Positions 1 through 10,482 of a stretch of DNA of 36,444 nt are shown one piece after another (the first letter of the stretch is position 1; every line of letters begins with the position of its first letter). Made by a program: the position numbers and the translations under genes. Origin of the DNA: Trachelipus rathkii (Eukaryota; Arthropoda; Malacostraca; Isopoda; Trachelipodidae); contig JABUQX010088408.1 in assembly GCA_015478945.1 (NCBI GenBank), positions 1-36,444 on the forward strand, in the 5' to 3' direction. The notes beneath the pieces are model-generated. The model had not been told where the DNA came from. It ran no database searches and was given only the letters and a program-made list of their open reading frames with translations.

Positions 1-270
1 GGTAATTTTAGGTGCGGGGTGTTTTGAGTTGTTGTGTTAAGTTTTTTTTTTTTTTGTATTGTTTTTTACGTCTGTGTTTTTATTTTGTTTTGGCATGGGT
101 CTGCTGTCTTTTTCTGCGTTGCGATATTTTATATTTGCCCGCTTGCGGGGCGAGTGTGTGCTCGTGTACTGGTGGGCTTCAGTTTTATTCTTTTTCTTTC
201 TCATATCTTTATTTCTGATGCTACACCTCAGCCGTCTACTGCTTCAGGATCTTGTTTAACCTTCTTTATC
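1..270. other. T/G-rich low-complexity start of window
   Basis: The plus strand is dominated by T and G, with a 14-base T run at 42-55. Open frames here encode Phe/Leu/Cys-rich strings that follow from the base skew and resemble no family I know. On the minus strand AATAAA motifs occur at 184-189 and 208-213, which would suit a 3' end only if the frame at 277-675 were expressed. Confidence 0.6.
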
Positions 271-276
271 ATCCCT

Positions 277-675
277 TTATTTTTGCCTATATATTTCGCG
301 TGCCAGGGCCATGCCCTGGACACGTGTCTTTACGGCATTGATGTCGGCTGCCTCCCTGGCCTTCGCCTTCCTCGGTCTGCCGCTCGCCCCGGCGGACGCC
401 ACGCTCATCTTACTTGCTGTTTCCCTTTGCTCCTCACGCTCTAGTTAATGTGTGCTCTTTATAAGGTGTCAGCCCTTTTCACGTCTACTACATCTATACC
501 GGTCGGCTGCTTTGTTTCTCACCTCTTCTTTTAGCTTTTGCTCACTGCAGCTTTCGCTTTCCTTACCTGTTTAGATTCATTTTCTCTGTACTCGCCTTAA
601 GTCATCACTGGTTAACTGCCGAGCCAGCTCCCTCATATATACTTCTACATTTTTTTTTTTTTTGTTGTCCGACAT
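277..675 (-). pseudogene. Stop-interrupted Lys/Arg/Glu-rich reading frame (unrecognised)
   Basis: Read on the minus strand from the ATG at 675-673, one frame runs 132 codons to a TAA at 279-277, interrupted by four stops (579-577, 573-571, 471-469, 447-445). The first block has 32 codons and starts MSDNKKKK. A later block includes QKLKEEVRNKAADRYR. The last, from the ATG at 408-406, is an uninterrupted, GC-rich 43 codons ending REIYRQK. A splice-donor-like CAG/GTAAGG lies at 569-561 and an acceptor-like AG at 442-441, so exons are conceivable. I recognise no family. The minus strand here is purine-rich, which by itself yields K/R/E-rich text in all frames, and a second frame is also open over 290-410. 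It may be a decayed gene, a piece of a transposon protein, or nothing. Confidence 0.2.
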
Positions 676-679
676 CTCC

Positions 680-2690
680 GCAGCCTTACCTCTTTTTAAG
701 AGCAGCCCCAACAATTTTTTGCTTGTTTAAAGCCTAAAGATCGCTGCTTAACTGCAGCCACCGAAAAACGTCAGATGGGTCCTAATTTGGAGTCATAGCC
801 TCCTCAACACTCCATGGTACAATGAACGACAGTTTATGTCTCTCGTTTCTTTCAGATAAATTTTTTAATGTGATTTCCTAATAAGTCGAAAAATATATTA
901 ATTAGAAGGCACCATAAAACCTTATAAAAATAATTTTAAGCAGGTAGATCTTCCTAATAACACATAAAATAAACTTCGTATATTACTTATTATAATAATT
1001 TTATTAAATTTTTTATCAGAGGAACCGTTCTTATCTAATTACCATACTTAATAAATAAAATACAATAATTTATTTTAATATGGGAATTCCCGGCATGCAT
1101 TTAAAAGCCGATCTTAAAGACCTCACAAAAATGTTTTAAAATATAAATTTTCTTATTCTTAAAAACCAAAACCAATTTCATTTCTCAAAAGGAATACTAC
1201 TTATATCATCTAACGGTCACTTTTACAAGGCCGCTTCACACGAAAGTTTAAAATATAAATTTTAGTTACACCTAACTCTATTACATTTCTTTCTCTTAAA
1301 AGTGAAAGTTTTATTACTTTCTTTCACGGAAAATCTTTCAAAGCCCGTGTTACAAATATATCTTTGTTACACATTTTAACCTCCTGTTCCCTCCAGATTT
1401 TGGGGGAATGGGAGTGAGAATGATGGAGGGAAGCCCTCATCCTCCTTCGCTATAAATGCATTTTTCAAACTTTTAACTTCTTAAGGAAAATGTTTATAAG
1501 AATTCTCCTTTACATGCGAGTTTATAATTAGTCTATGTCAACAAAACCAATCTACCTACTTTTCACTATTCATAATATTATTAGCTGCCGTGTGTAATAT
1601 ATTTTAATTACTTTAACAAAACAAATAATTATAACATTAAATATGCATTTTTGCACAAATACTTTCGTTGAAAAAAACAAACAATTTGCCCTGGAGAGAG
1701 ATCCCTATGCCTCTTTCAATGACCTCTGGGCAACATTACGAGTGGATTCAGCGCTTTAACAGACAGCAATTTTGAGCTTTAGTTTTTCTTTCGGTCTCTT
1801 TTTCATTATTGTGAGACTTTATTTTTTTCGTTGTTATAATTTATCCTCGCTTGTTATAATCCAAATTTTCGACAAGCCTCCCAACATCAGGGAATAGGCA
1901 AAACAATTCAGATGCTGAACCTATGAAACTTTTTTTTTTTTTAGGCAAGGAATGTATAGGGTAAGCTCAAACGTTATTCTGTTTTTAATATTTACTCATT
2001 CTACCTCACTCATTTTTATACTTCCTCTTTGTCATGTCCTACAAAATAATCACGATCTTCATTTATTATTATTTGAATAATCACGGAGTGATATTCTGTT
2101 TATGAAGGATTTTTTTTATATTGAGTATTTTGGGTATAATACTATACGTTAATCTATTTTATTTTCAATGAACAAATTGTTCTAATTTTGCTAGTGTATA
2201 CATATATTTTGTTGGTTATTTATTAACCTATTAATTATGTTTTTTTCTAAAGTATAATTTGCTTTATTAAATATCAAATTCAAAATGGCATCGCAATTTG
2301 GATTTTTTGTTATATTTACATCTATATTTACAGTTATTGAGTTCTATTCTCTAACTATTTTGCTTTTTTAAAATGTTTACATGAATTACCATTCATGACA
2401 TATATACTGTAGGTGAAAAACTTTTAGAAAATAATAACTTAAAAACACAAAAAAAATTAAACTCAACAAAGAGTTATGAGCGCCGTTGACAGCCCTGCCT
2501 ACAGATTTGCGGTAACTGTTTTGACAAGAAAATTGAGAAATTCTACACTTTTTTATCATTTTATTATTTTTTTCTCCACTCTTTATTCTCAAATAAATAA
2601 ATAAAAAAATATTCATGCTATTTATAGTTTCCAAAACCTTAAATACAAGATTAAATTTACCTAAAATACTACTAAAACATTAACATCTAG
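680..2690. other. AT-rich sequence without recognisable gene
   Basis: Unremarkable AT-rich DNA with short T runs, for example at 1928-1941. The only GC-richer patch, at 1380-1455, contains an 8-bp perfect inverted repeat, TTCCCTCC at 1387-1394 against GGAGGGAA at 1425-1432. An 82-codon minus-strand open frame at 2386-2634 has no recognisable motif and is taken as chance. Confidence 0.6.
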
Positions 2691-2738
2691 CAAGAGTTAA
2701 ATCAGGTGATGGGCCGTCCTTTTTTTTGTCATACACAT

Positions 2739-2763
2739 GGCCCTTTTTGCAAAAAGTCAGGGC
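2739..2763. repeat. Short palindrome in poly-T context
   Basis: CTTTTTGCAAAAAG at 2743-2756 is a perfect 14-bp palindrome, flanked by GGCC before it and GGGC after it. Poly-T tracts lie on both sides. No function can be assigned. Confidence 0.6.
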
Positions 2764-2764
2764 T

Positions 2765-3500
2765 TTTTTTTTATTTTTAGTATCGAAATGCTAAGTTCTT
2801 AAGCTATTTTAAACGTAGATTGACTCGAAAATATAATTATAATTTGCTTAACTATTATATCAGAACTCCTGGCAATTATCTATATATACTATACTAGAAT
2901 ACTTTTTACTTTATTCTATATCACTCTCATTATATGTTATATTTTATTATGATATAAATAGTTTTAGTTAGTTTATTGCCAAACTTAAATTGTGGGCCCT
3001 TATTAGTAGTAACTAGTACTATATTAATATACTTACAGAAAAATTCTAAAGAAATGAACCATAAAGACTACTTTCCATAATCAATAATAATGACTATAAC
3101 AAACCAAATAATAATACTAGGAAGTGATATCTGGGGGCTATGGATAGATTTAAATAATATAAATTATATGATATTTGTCACTTAGTGAAGCTTTTTTATT
3201 GGCAAGAAAGTTTTCTTTTCACTCTTTAATCTATAAAATTGTGTTGTTAGAGTACGAGATTTTTATTAGTGAGCGTTGAAGGTGAAGTTGTGCTGTTGTG
3301 ATGTGTTTTAGTGTTTTAGTGCTGCTAGAGAAACTGAAGATGCACAGACCCAGTGACCCCAAAGGTATACCGGCTACTGTTTACAAATATCTAGATTAAG
3401 ATTTTTTCTAATAAAATCGATTTTTTTTTATTAAGTTAAATCTGTTAAACTTCCAAAACTATTACCACTTAAATTGTAATGAATTGCTAATAAATTCGAC
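2765..3500. other. AT-rich sequence, nothing identified
   Basis: AT-rich with no long open frame on either strand. A small less AT-rich patch at 3240-3370 shows no coding or RNA motif that I recognise. Confidence 0.6.
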
Positions 3501-3504
3501 TTGC

Positions 3505-3600
3505 GTCCTTCAAGAAAAAAAGTTAGACTCTCAAAGTTTGGAATACATCCCAAAGGGTTTTTCTTATACTTTAGCTGATCTGAATTTTTTTTTTATCGCA
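3505..3600 (-). repeat. Family P repeat, degenerate partial copy
   Basis: Partial minus-strand copy of the dispersed repeat best seen at 6425-6635. The shared part resembles AAAAAAAGTTAGACTCTC followed by a CCCAAAGG-type segment that stands in for the CCCATAGG of other copies. It is the weakest member and was identified by order of motifs only. Confidence 0.4.
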
Positions 3601-3849
3601 CTTTGCAAAGTAGGCGCTATTGCTACTGGAAGAATGCAAGGATAATTAGAATAACTATATCTCCCATGGTTGCCCTAGATACTCCTAACATGCTATGCGT
3701 ACTTATCTGCAACAATTATACTTCTTTCCTAGGTTAGGTGTAGGTTTTATACCATTTGTGTTTTTCTACATTTCAGGTCTTAAGTATGTCTCAGGTTAAT
3801 TGTTTACCTACTCAGAGGGTTAAGTCATCCTATCCCGTATGTTATTATT

Positions 3850-4045
3850 AGAACTCACTGGATTTTGACTCTTAATAAATTACTAATAGAAGAATGTGAT
3901 TGATAACGTATTTAGAAAATTTGTCGCTTCTCTTTAGGAAAAAAAATTACAGCATCGCAAAATATGTTTAAAACCCCATAGGATTTTATTTATAGTAGGC
4001 CTCCATGTTTTCGCACATTCTGAAATAAGCGACAAAAATATTAAA
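3850..4045 (-). repeat. Family P dispersed repeat, minus copy
   Basis: Reverse complement of the unit at 6425-6635. Shared landmarks in order are TTGTCGCT, GGAAAAAAAATTACAGC, ATCGCAAAATATG, CCCCATAGG, AGGCCTCCATGTTTTCGCAC and GCGACAAAAA. Identity is high by eye over about 190 bp. No open frame runs through it, so it is a non-coding dispersed repeat, perhaps a non-autonomous transposon. Confidence 0.75.
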
Positions 4046-4129
4046 AAATATAGCCAACAAATATATTAGGAAACCATAGTTTACTTTGGTACTAAGACTT
4101 CTAAGAAATTTTAGAAACTGATATTTTTT

Positions 4130-4600
4130 TTACTATTATATACTATATTATATATATATATAATTTATATATATATATGAGGGGTCAGTTTTATAGGAGG
4201 AAATTTTCATTTTTGAGTTATTTTTATGTAATATTTTAAATTTTCAGGTTAAACAATTTCATTAAATTTATTTTGCATTAAGTCATTTAATATTCTTTTT
4301 AAATTTTCCAATATTTTAATGTATAGCTACCCTTAATTCATATTTTATTGGTAATTTTGATGTGAACAATAAATAATTTTGGAATCTCATGTTTATTTAT
4401 TTGTTTATTTATTCTATTTTTTATTATCATCTGGGAGGCGCTATTTTCACCTTATTGCTGTATATACTGAATTTCTATTATTAATATCTTATTATATATT
4501 AACTAATATTATATCATCTTATATAATATATAATTATCTCTATAATATATATATATCTATATATATATATATTATTGATTTAATATTTATTTATGGCATA
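4130..4600. repeat. TA-rich microsatellite cloud
   Basis: Interrupted (TA)n tracts at about 4136-4180 and 4490-4575 in T-rich sequence. The 81-codon plus-strand frame at 4379-4624 is Ile/Tyr/Leu-rich text produced by TA repeats and is not a gene. Confidence 0.8.
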
Positions 4601-4604
4601 AATT

Positions 4605-5345
4605 TCCAGAAAAGGGCCAGGTAGAATTTTCCGAAAGTAGCCATCTCTGCAAAGAAAAACCATTTATCTACTATATCTCTGGATACGGCGTTATAAAGCT
4701 TACTATATAACCAGTAGATGTAAATATAAAAAATATAATTATATGTATATATTAATAGTGTTTTTATTTTTTAAACTAATGAACACCTCATGGGTAAGAC
4801 TGAATAGATATCAGTGAAGTAATTGATGGGTCTCTCAGCTCTCTAGTGATACTGAATGGGGTGGACTTCGTCACCCTCTACTTTCTGTCCCCTCATCGGC
4901 TTTCGAGCCCCTCCTACACGTAAATTTAGTTCAAGGAACATAATTTTCATATGTGGTTCGGAGCGTGATGGGGACAGAGGGGGTGGTACTTTGTCTCACT
5001 CCTCCGTCGTCCATTACTATTTACTTAGATAGGTCCGAGTAGACTCCTGACTCCTGATATATCTTATGCAGTCTACCTGTGGTTGTTTACGTTATAGAAT
5101 TTTAAATCATAAAACGAACTTTGCATATATATATATATATTATATCTATATATCATTATATTTTATATTATATATATATATATATATTCATATTATATAA
5201 TTCTAATTTCATCTATATATTAACTTAATATTTATTATAATATATAATATATATATATATTATCTTATATTTTTAGAGTGAGCTCATTGGTAGAATAAGC
5301 TTTATACAAATGTATTCTAAATATGTAATTGTTTTTTCTATATAG
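4605..5345. mobile_element. Foldback element with GC-rich arms (family G, locus A)
   Basis: Outer arms pair across the element: GGATACGGCGTTATAAAGCT near 4681 against the complement of AATAAGCTTTATAC near 5294. Inside lie GC-rich inverted arms. The left arm at about 4866-4913 reads ACTTCGTCACCC then CTGTCCCCTCATCGG then CGAGCCCC. The right arm at about 4950-5002 is its complement (TTCGGAGCG, GATGGGGACAGAGG, GGTACTTTGTC). The left part begins GGGTCTCTCAGCTCTCTAGT at 4829. The same two layers of arms recur at 29335-29790. A (TA)n expansion at 5120-5260 separates the right GC arm from the right outer arm. There is no transposase, so this is probably a non-autonomous foldback element. Confidence 0.6.
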
Positions 5346-6265
5346 CTATATAGCTATATATATAATAATATATATATATCTTTTATAGGGCTATATATTT
5401 TTTTCTCACTAAATAGTAGTTTTTAGTTATCCTTATATCCTATTATATTTCTATTTTTTGTGATACTAGCGGATCCAGGTCATATTAGTAGGAGTTAATT
5501 GGGGTGTCACTTATATAGTTATTAGGGTGGTTTTGACTATTATAAGCTATAAGCTGTTTAGCTTTAATATAGAATGAATAATATATTGTTTTATTTTCAT
5601 CCAGTTATAATTGCGTAAACGCCGGTTTGTGTGTAGCGTTATATCATTTAATTTATTTTTTTGGATAACACTATTTTTACGTACGTTATAACTTTGCATA
5701 GGGCTGTATGCTTAGATACTGAGAGTGTTGACTATATAAGCTCTATATAGAATTTAGTATCATCCACTTCATCTATTGGAAGTGCATGGTGCTCTCTCTT
5801 TCATACTGTGAAATATAATTTCATTGTGGGATGAGGGTATTGTAGTTGTCTAAAGCGTGATTTTATGCGCATGTTAGAGTTTTCTGACATTGTGATTCAT
5901 ATACATTCTATTAACTTTTTATATAATGCATTATATTATTCTCTCGAGCAGATACATCATCCATGATATATTATATATTATGCGAGCTCGTCATCTTATG
6001 TTGTGCTGTCATAGAGCGGCCGTTAGCTATCTTTTCGTAGTGTACAAATAACATATACACTCAAAAAAATTATCATTGTCTGCAAGAGATCAGTGACACC
6101 AACCGCCCTTTGACATGCTTAACGCGGGGGCGTGCTTCTCGTGGCCTCCAGTCTCTACATTAGAGTAATTGATTGTGTTGTGACTTCACTCCTCTGTACT
6201 ATTCACTTATCTCAAGCTCATACGACAGAATATAGAAAGAATTTGGAGTGAATTAGATAGCGACA
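5345..6265. other. TA-rich and mixed sequence without gene
   Basis: TA microsatellite fragments at 5345-5395, then mixed sequence with a few CpG-containing patches (around 5610-5630, 6010-6025 and 6115-6135). No frame, RNA motif or repeat homology recognised. Confidence 0.5.
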
Positions 6266-6269
6266 TTTT

Positions 6270-6341
6270 GTGTTAGTATATAATATATATAATATAATAT
6301 AATATATGGATATTTTTATAATATATATTATATATATAATA

Positions 6342-6395
<54 letters not shown>
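6270..6395. repeat. (TA)n microsatellite
   Basis: Nearly pure TA dinucleotide tract, longest uninterrupted part at about 6346-6394, preceded by imperfect ATATA/TATAATA blocks. Confidence 0.95.
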
Positions 6396-6424
6396 CAAAA
6401 AATGTTATTTTCTTTAAAAAAATT

Positions 6425-6635
6425 CTTGCATTTTTTATGTCGCCGATTTCACAATGTGCGAAAACATGGCGGCCTCCTGTAAGAAAAGCCTATGGGAGTT
6501 TTAACATATTTGCGACGCTGTAACTTTTTTTTCCTTAAGAGCGACAATTTTCGTTTTCACTATTCTTCATTATTATTTTTTTAGAGTCAATCATGTGATT
6601 TTCATAAAAATCGGGGGTGACAACCCTCTGGATAA
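6425..6635 (+). repeat. Family P dispersed repeat, reference plus copy
   Basis: The fullest copy. Landmarks in order are GTCGCCGATTTCAC, GCGAAAACATGGCGGCC, GCCTATGGGAGTTTTAAC, GCGACGCTGTAAC, CTTAAGAGCGACAA, TTCATTATTATTTTTTTAGA and AATCGGGGGTGACAA. The same order is found at 12255-12410 on this strand, and reversed at 3850-4045, 6850-7385 and 7386-7530. No coding frame spans it. Confidence 0.8.
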
Positions 6636-6652
6636 CAATTACCAGTCTCGGT

Positions 6653-6700
6653 TTAGGACCCTACTAGTTAGGACCCTACTAGTTCAGGTTATGATATGAG
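6653..6700. repeat. 15-bp direct duplication fused to an arm motif
   Basis: TTAGGACCCTACTAG occurs twice in a row (6653-6667 and 6668-6682) and runs directly into TTCAGGTTATGATA. That last motif is the arm of the inverted repeat at 7534-7632. It may mark the end of a transposon related to that inverted repeat. Confidence 0.7.
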
Positions 6701-6849
6701 TAATTGTTTGGATTAGCGCAATCCACAATCCTAGGAAATTGATTTAAAAAAAAAAAAAAAAATTAAATTATTTATGAATACATTTTTAATTTTTAAAAAT
6801 AAAAAAAAACAGTTTTTTTCAATATTAGAACTTCAGTTAGAGTATAAGA

Positions 6850-7385
6850 AAACCCAGTAATAGTAGGGTAGTGCAGAGGGGTGTTGCCCCCAATTTTTAT
6901 AAAAATCACAGGATATACTCTAAAACAGCGTTACCCAACCTGTGGTACTCGTACCCCTGAGGGTACTCGGCAGACCCGTTGGGGGTACGTGAAAATAATA
7001 TTAGTAATGGTAGAAAAAACTAAAAAAGGAAGGAATTTGCCCCGCTTACCATGTTAGACCGCCATTATAAAAATTTAAATAAATCGTAAAATGTAAAATC
7101 AAAAATAAAAGCCTATAAATGTCATTAATTTGAGTCTTTTGATTATTTAGCTAACCCTATGAATAATACTACCTAGCAAAAACAACTTGCATGATGGGAT
7201 TGTATGAGAAAAGGGGGTACTAATGTGTGAAAAACCTAATCATGGGGTATGGGAGAGGAAAAAGCTTGGGAAGCGCTGCTTTAAATAATAATAATGAAGA
7301 ATAATGAAAATAAAAATTGTCGCTCTCTTTGGTAAAAAAGGTATAGTCTCTCAAAGTTGTTAAAACTCCCATAGGATTTTCATAA
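6850..7385 (-). repeat. Family P copy split by a hAT miniature element
   Basis: The left part at 6850-6925 contains GAGGGGTGTTGCCCCC, AAAATCACAGGATATACTC and TAAAA. The right part at 7279-7385 resumes with AATAATAATGAAGAAT, ATTGTCGCTCTCTTTGG and CCCATAGGATTTTC. Together they make one minus copy of the unit at 6425-6635, interrupted by the element at 6926-7278. The repeat was therefore present first. Confidence 0.75.
6926..7278 (+). mobile_element. hAT-type miniature element, copy 1
   Basis: A 353-bp element. Left end CAGCGTTACCCAACC; right end, read inward on the minus strand, CAGCGCTTCCCAAGC, which are near-perfect terminal inverted repeats of the hAT form CAGNG. Next to the left end is the GTACCCCTGAGGGTAC subterminal palindrome. 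Flanks are CTCTAAAA (6918-6925) and CTTTAAAT (7279-7286), a degraded 8-bp target duplication that fits the hAT preference for T at position 2 and A at position 7. It contains no transposase frame, so it is non-autonomous. A second full copy lies reversed at 31083-31454. Confidence 0.85.
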
Positions 7386-7530
7386 AAAAAAATTAAAAAT
7401 CACAGGATATACTCTAAAAAAAATAATAAAACTTAAAAAAGGGAAAATGATTTAAGTGTTTAGGAAAAAAGTTAGAGCTTATCAAAGTTTAAAATTTTCC
7501 CATAGGCTTATAAAAAAAATTAGTAGGCCT
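7386..7530 (-). repeat. Family P copy in tandem with the previous one
   Basis: Directly after the copy ending at 7385 the same motifs restart: AAAATCACAGGATATACTC, AAAAAATAATAAA, GGAAAAAAGTTAGAGC, ATCAAAGTTTAAAA and CCCATAGGCTTAT. This makes two head-to-tail minus copies. Confidence 0.65.
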
Positions 7531-7533
7531 TTT

Positions 7534-7632
7534 AGGGCCATCCTAGTTCAGGTTATAAGATATGTTAATTCTACATAGATTTTCTCTGTGTATACCTAAG
7601 AAAACTTATCATAACCTGAACTAGAGGGCCTG
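7534..7632. repeat. Inverted repeat with CTAGTTCAGGTTAT arms
   Basis: The left arm at about 7534-7562 contains CCTAGTTCAGGTTATAAGAT. The right arm at about 7604-7632 is its imperfect complement (ATCATAACCTGAACTAGAGG). The spacer of about 40 bp has no feature. The arm motif also occurs at 6681-6700, so it belongs to a repeated element, possibly transposon termini brought together by internal loss. Confidence 0.75.
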
Positions 7633-7669
7633 AAATGAGACATTAAGAATATAAGAACATAAGAAATAT

Positions 7670-8200
7670 AGGGACAGTAAGAAGCCACATGGGCCTATCG
7701 AGACTGTCCAGGTCAACCCACTAACCAAACATGCTCTCATGCAAATCCACAAAGCACCCTAGGGCTTGTCAAATTAATGTAACTAAAATCCACCAATTTG
7801 GCTTAGTCAAAAAAAATGCTATATGATACCCAAACCATCCACATGCCTTAATAACTAAGTTATGGTCACACATGCAGTAGCTATAAATTAATAACTACTT
7901 ATAACTAAAAAAACCAGCGCAAATTTGCTTCGTCTAAATATACTATATGATACACCTCCAAAAACATATACCTATCCAACCTTTCTTAAATGTTGTATTG
8001 AGTCACACTCAACAACCTCCTGTGGCAAACCATTCCAAAATTTAAAAACCCTATTGCTAAATGTATGCTTTCTTATATCAAGATGGCATGCTTTCCTTCT
8101 TAATTTCTGTTATGCCACTGTCCCCGTACATGTGCTCTTCTATAAAAAATTTATTGGTCTCTGTTATTATCAATAGATGTAAAAATTTTGATAGACTTGT
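7670..8200 (-). other. CR1 copy A 3' untranslated region and C-terminal remnant
   Basis: This segment matches 10485-10990 closely (AGTAAGAAGCCACATGGGCC, GGGCTTGTCAAATT, CCACCAATTTGG, ACCTCCTGTGGCA in the same order). A related segment also occurs at 12470-12610. It is the downstream end of the element on the minus strand. The plus-strand 83-codon frame at 7925-8176 is antisense to it and not a gene. Confidence 0.75.
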
Positions 8201-8249
8201 ATCATGTCCCCTCTGAGAAATCGCCTTTCTATAGAAGACATTCCTAACT

Positions 8250-9560
8250 CTTCAGCCTCTCCCTCATAGCTTCTTACCCAAACCCAGAAATCAACCTTGT
8301 TGCTCTACGTTGCTTTCTCTCTAGCAAGCATATCTAAGTCTTTCTTAAATAAGGGGCCCAAACTTTGTGCACAATACTCTATTATGGCCTAACATAGCTG
8401 TTATATAGTTTACTTATTACTTCCCTTGCTCTTGTAAACAAACATTGCGATTTATTACGCCCAGCAATCTTATTAGCTTTATTTCTAGCTTTCCAAAATT
8501 TATTTCTATAATGCTTATAAATGCTTATAATCACACCTATATCTTTTTCTGGTCCACAGACTCTTCAAGCCAATCCCCATTCCAATCGTAGTTAAACTTT
8601 TATTTGAGTAACCTAGATGAAAGAAGCCTTACATTTTTTACTATTCAAATTCATTTGCCACTTATCTGCCGACCCAAGAAGTTTATCAAGATCATTTGAA
8701 TCTTTATACATCCTTCACTATTCCTAACTGAGGTGGCCACTTTTATCATCAGCAAACTTAGAAACCTTGCATTAAGGTCCCTGTCTAAATCATTTATATA
8801 TATGAGGAACAATAGTGCCCCAGCACTGAACCCTGTTGTGGGACACCACTTTCACTATTTCCCATGATGATTATTGCCATTTAGTTTGTACACACTGTTT
8901 TATTCCACAACCACTCTTTTAATCCAACCATGTACCACTCCACCTATTACCACATTGCCATATCTCTCTTCATCCAGCCTATGTGGGAACCTTATCAAAG
9001 GCTTTGCTTAAAGTCTAAATATATAATAAGTCAGACTGGATCTCCCATCAATGCAGTCAGAGGAATTGCATAAATTCTAAAAGAGTTTTGTCCTGACATG
9101 ACCTACCTTTCTGAAACCGTGCTGGGAGTCATACATAACCTTGTTATTCTTCAATATTTCTCTATGACCTTGCAGTAACTTTGCGCAGAACCTTTACACC
9201 AGAGATGTTAGCTACTGCCTAATAATTCCCAAATCTTCCTTACTACCTTTCTTTATAAATAGGCACAACATGCCCATTTTCCAGTCATCTGGTAACTCAC
9301 CAAATGTTATAGATCACTTAAAAATCAAATTACAGTGCCTTTGGCAAATCCTGGTACTACCCCTCTTTCAAATTCTACCCACACACACCCATCGGGCCTG
9401 CAGGCTTTTACTTGGATCATATGGTCCTAGTAACATTTTAATATCTTTTTACATTTACATCAATTCTGTAAGTCTATTTGTTACATGCATACAAGAACTA
9501 TTAGTCCACCCAAAACTATTATCTAATCTTTCCTCAGTAAACACTGAAGCAAATAAGCAT
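8250..9560 (-). pseudogene. CR1 reverse transcriptase domain, copy A, decayed
   Basis: The catalytic FADD motif is readable at 8756-8745 on the minus strand (TTT GCT GAT GAT). The upstream palm motif corresponding to SGVPQGSVL lies at about 8830-8860 with a frame break, and the degraded equivalent of NYRPVSLTS is at about 9205-9230. In an active element this enzyme would copy the element's own RNA at the nicked target. Here several indels and stops disrupt it. Its sister copy at 11040-12245 is better preserved at the N-terminal end. Confidence 0.8.
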
Positions 9561-9569
9561 TGAAAATGT

Positions 9570-10180
9570 TGAACAACTCCTAAATTTTAATTTTCAAACT
9601 ATTTGTCTGAATCTTACTTTAAATTTATAAAAAGCTAAAATACTTCTTCCAGGTCTTATTACTATTCCTGGCAAAATTAATTTTCTGCCTCTCTCTTTGC
9701 CTTTCTTATTGACCTGTTAGTTTTTTTTTAATTTTTCCTATAATTTTCTAATCATCTCCCTATTACTACCCTTGAATATTTTAAAACATCTATGCTTTTT
9801 ATCATTGATTTTATCTCTTATTTCTCTATTTCCACCAAACAGGTTTTCTCTTCGCACCCTATAAGTTTTAATTTTTAAAAACATACTGACTGATATTCAT
9901 TAAAATTTGCTTAAAATGTTCCACATGATAAAACAGTTTTTTGGTCTTTAAACTCTTTTATCCCAGTCAGTTATAGCTAGCATGTCTCGTAATTTGGTAA
10001 AATTGCCATTTCGGAAATCTAGGATTGTTCCTTATTAGCTTGCAATTTGGGCCCAGATATCACATTCATATTAAATCTAATTTATTATGGTCAAGTCCTA
10101 TATTCTCCTCAACTCTAATCTTATCCAACCATACTTTCATCATTAGTTTAATATTAAAGTGTCTAATAGTGGAATCTTGT
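9570..10180 (-). other. CR1 copy A linker between endonuclease and RT
   Basis: AT-rich minus-strand sequence lying between the endonuclease motifs and the RT start. No motif stands out and frames are short. The 75-codon plus-strand frame at 10025-10252 is antisense and not considered real. Confidence 0.5.
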
Positions 10181-10189
10181 CTTGTGGTT

Positions 10190-10482
10190 CAATGGACTAT
10201 CTGGATCAAAAGTTTATCTAGTATAAATTTTATAAAAATACTGAACTACTAAGGGTCTGTATTAGAACAAGGATCCCATTGAATGCCAGGAAAATTAAAA
10301 TCACCCATTATGACTATACCTTTTTCTTTACTGTGACATGCTGTCTCAATTTCCTTCACAATTTCCCACATCTAATTCTTGACTTGGCCAGGTCGTTTAT
10401 AAAATGCCCCTATTCTATTATTATTTAGTAAACATAGAAGGAATATCTACCCATACCGATTCAATATCATGATTAGTTTTAA
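10190..10482 (-). pseudogene. CR1 AP-endonuclease domain, C-terminal part
   Basis: Minus-strand translation gives GIVIMGDFNFPGIQWDP over about 10320-10270. This is the conserved GDFN segment of apurinic-type endonucleases of non-LTR elements, which nick the target DNA. Just upstream are NRIGAFYKRPGQ at about 10420-10385 and a DIESVWVDIPS-like segment at about 10465-10430. The N-terminal half is absent because the copy is truncated at about 10482. Confidence 0.8.

Larger units (their letters stand above)
7640..10482 (-). mobile_element. CR1-like non-LTR retrotransposon, copy A (5'-truncated)
   Basis: Minus-strand element of about 2.8 kb. From its 5' side it carries the end of an endonuclease domain, a linker, a reverse transcriptase and a 3' untranslated region ending in the TTCTTATATTCTTA-like tail at about 7640-7670. 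Order, motif wording and 5' truncation fit the CR1 clade. The frame is broken in many places, so it is inactive. Its 5' end stops at about 10482, exactly where the 3' end of a second copy begins. Confidence 0.85.
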
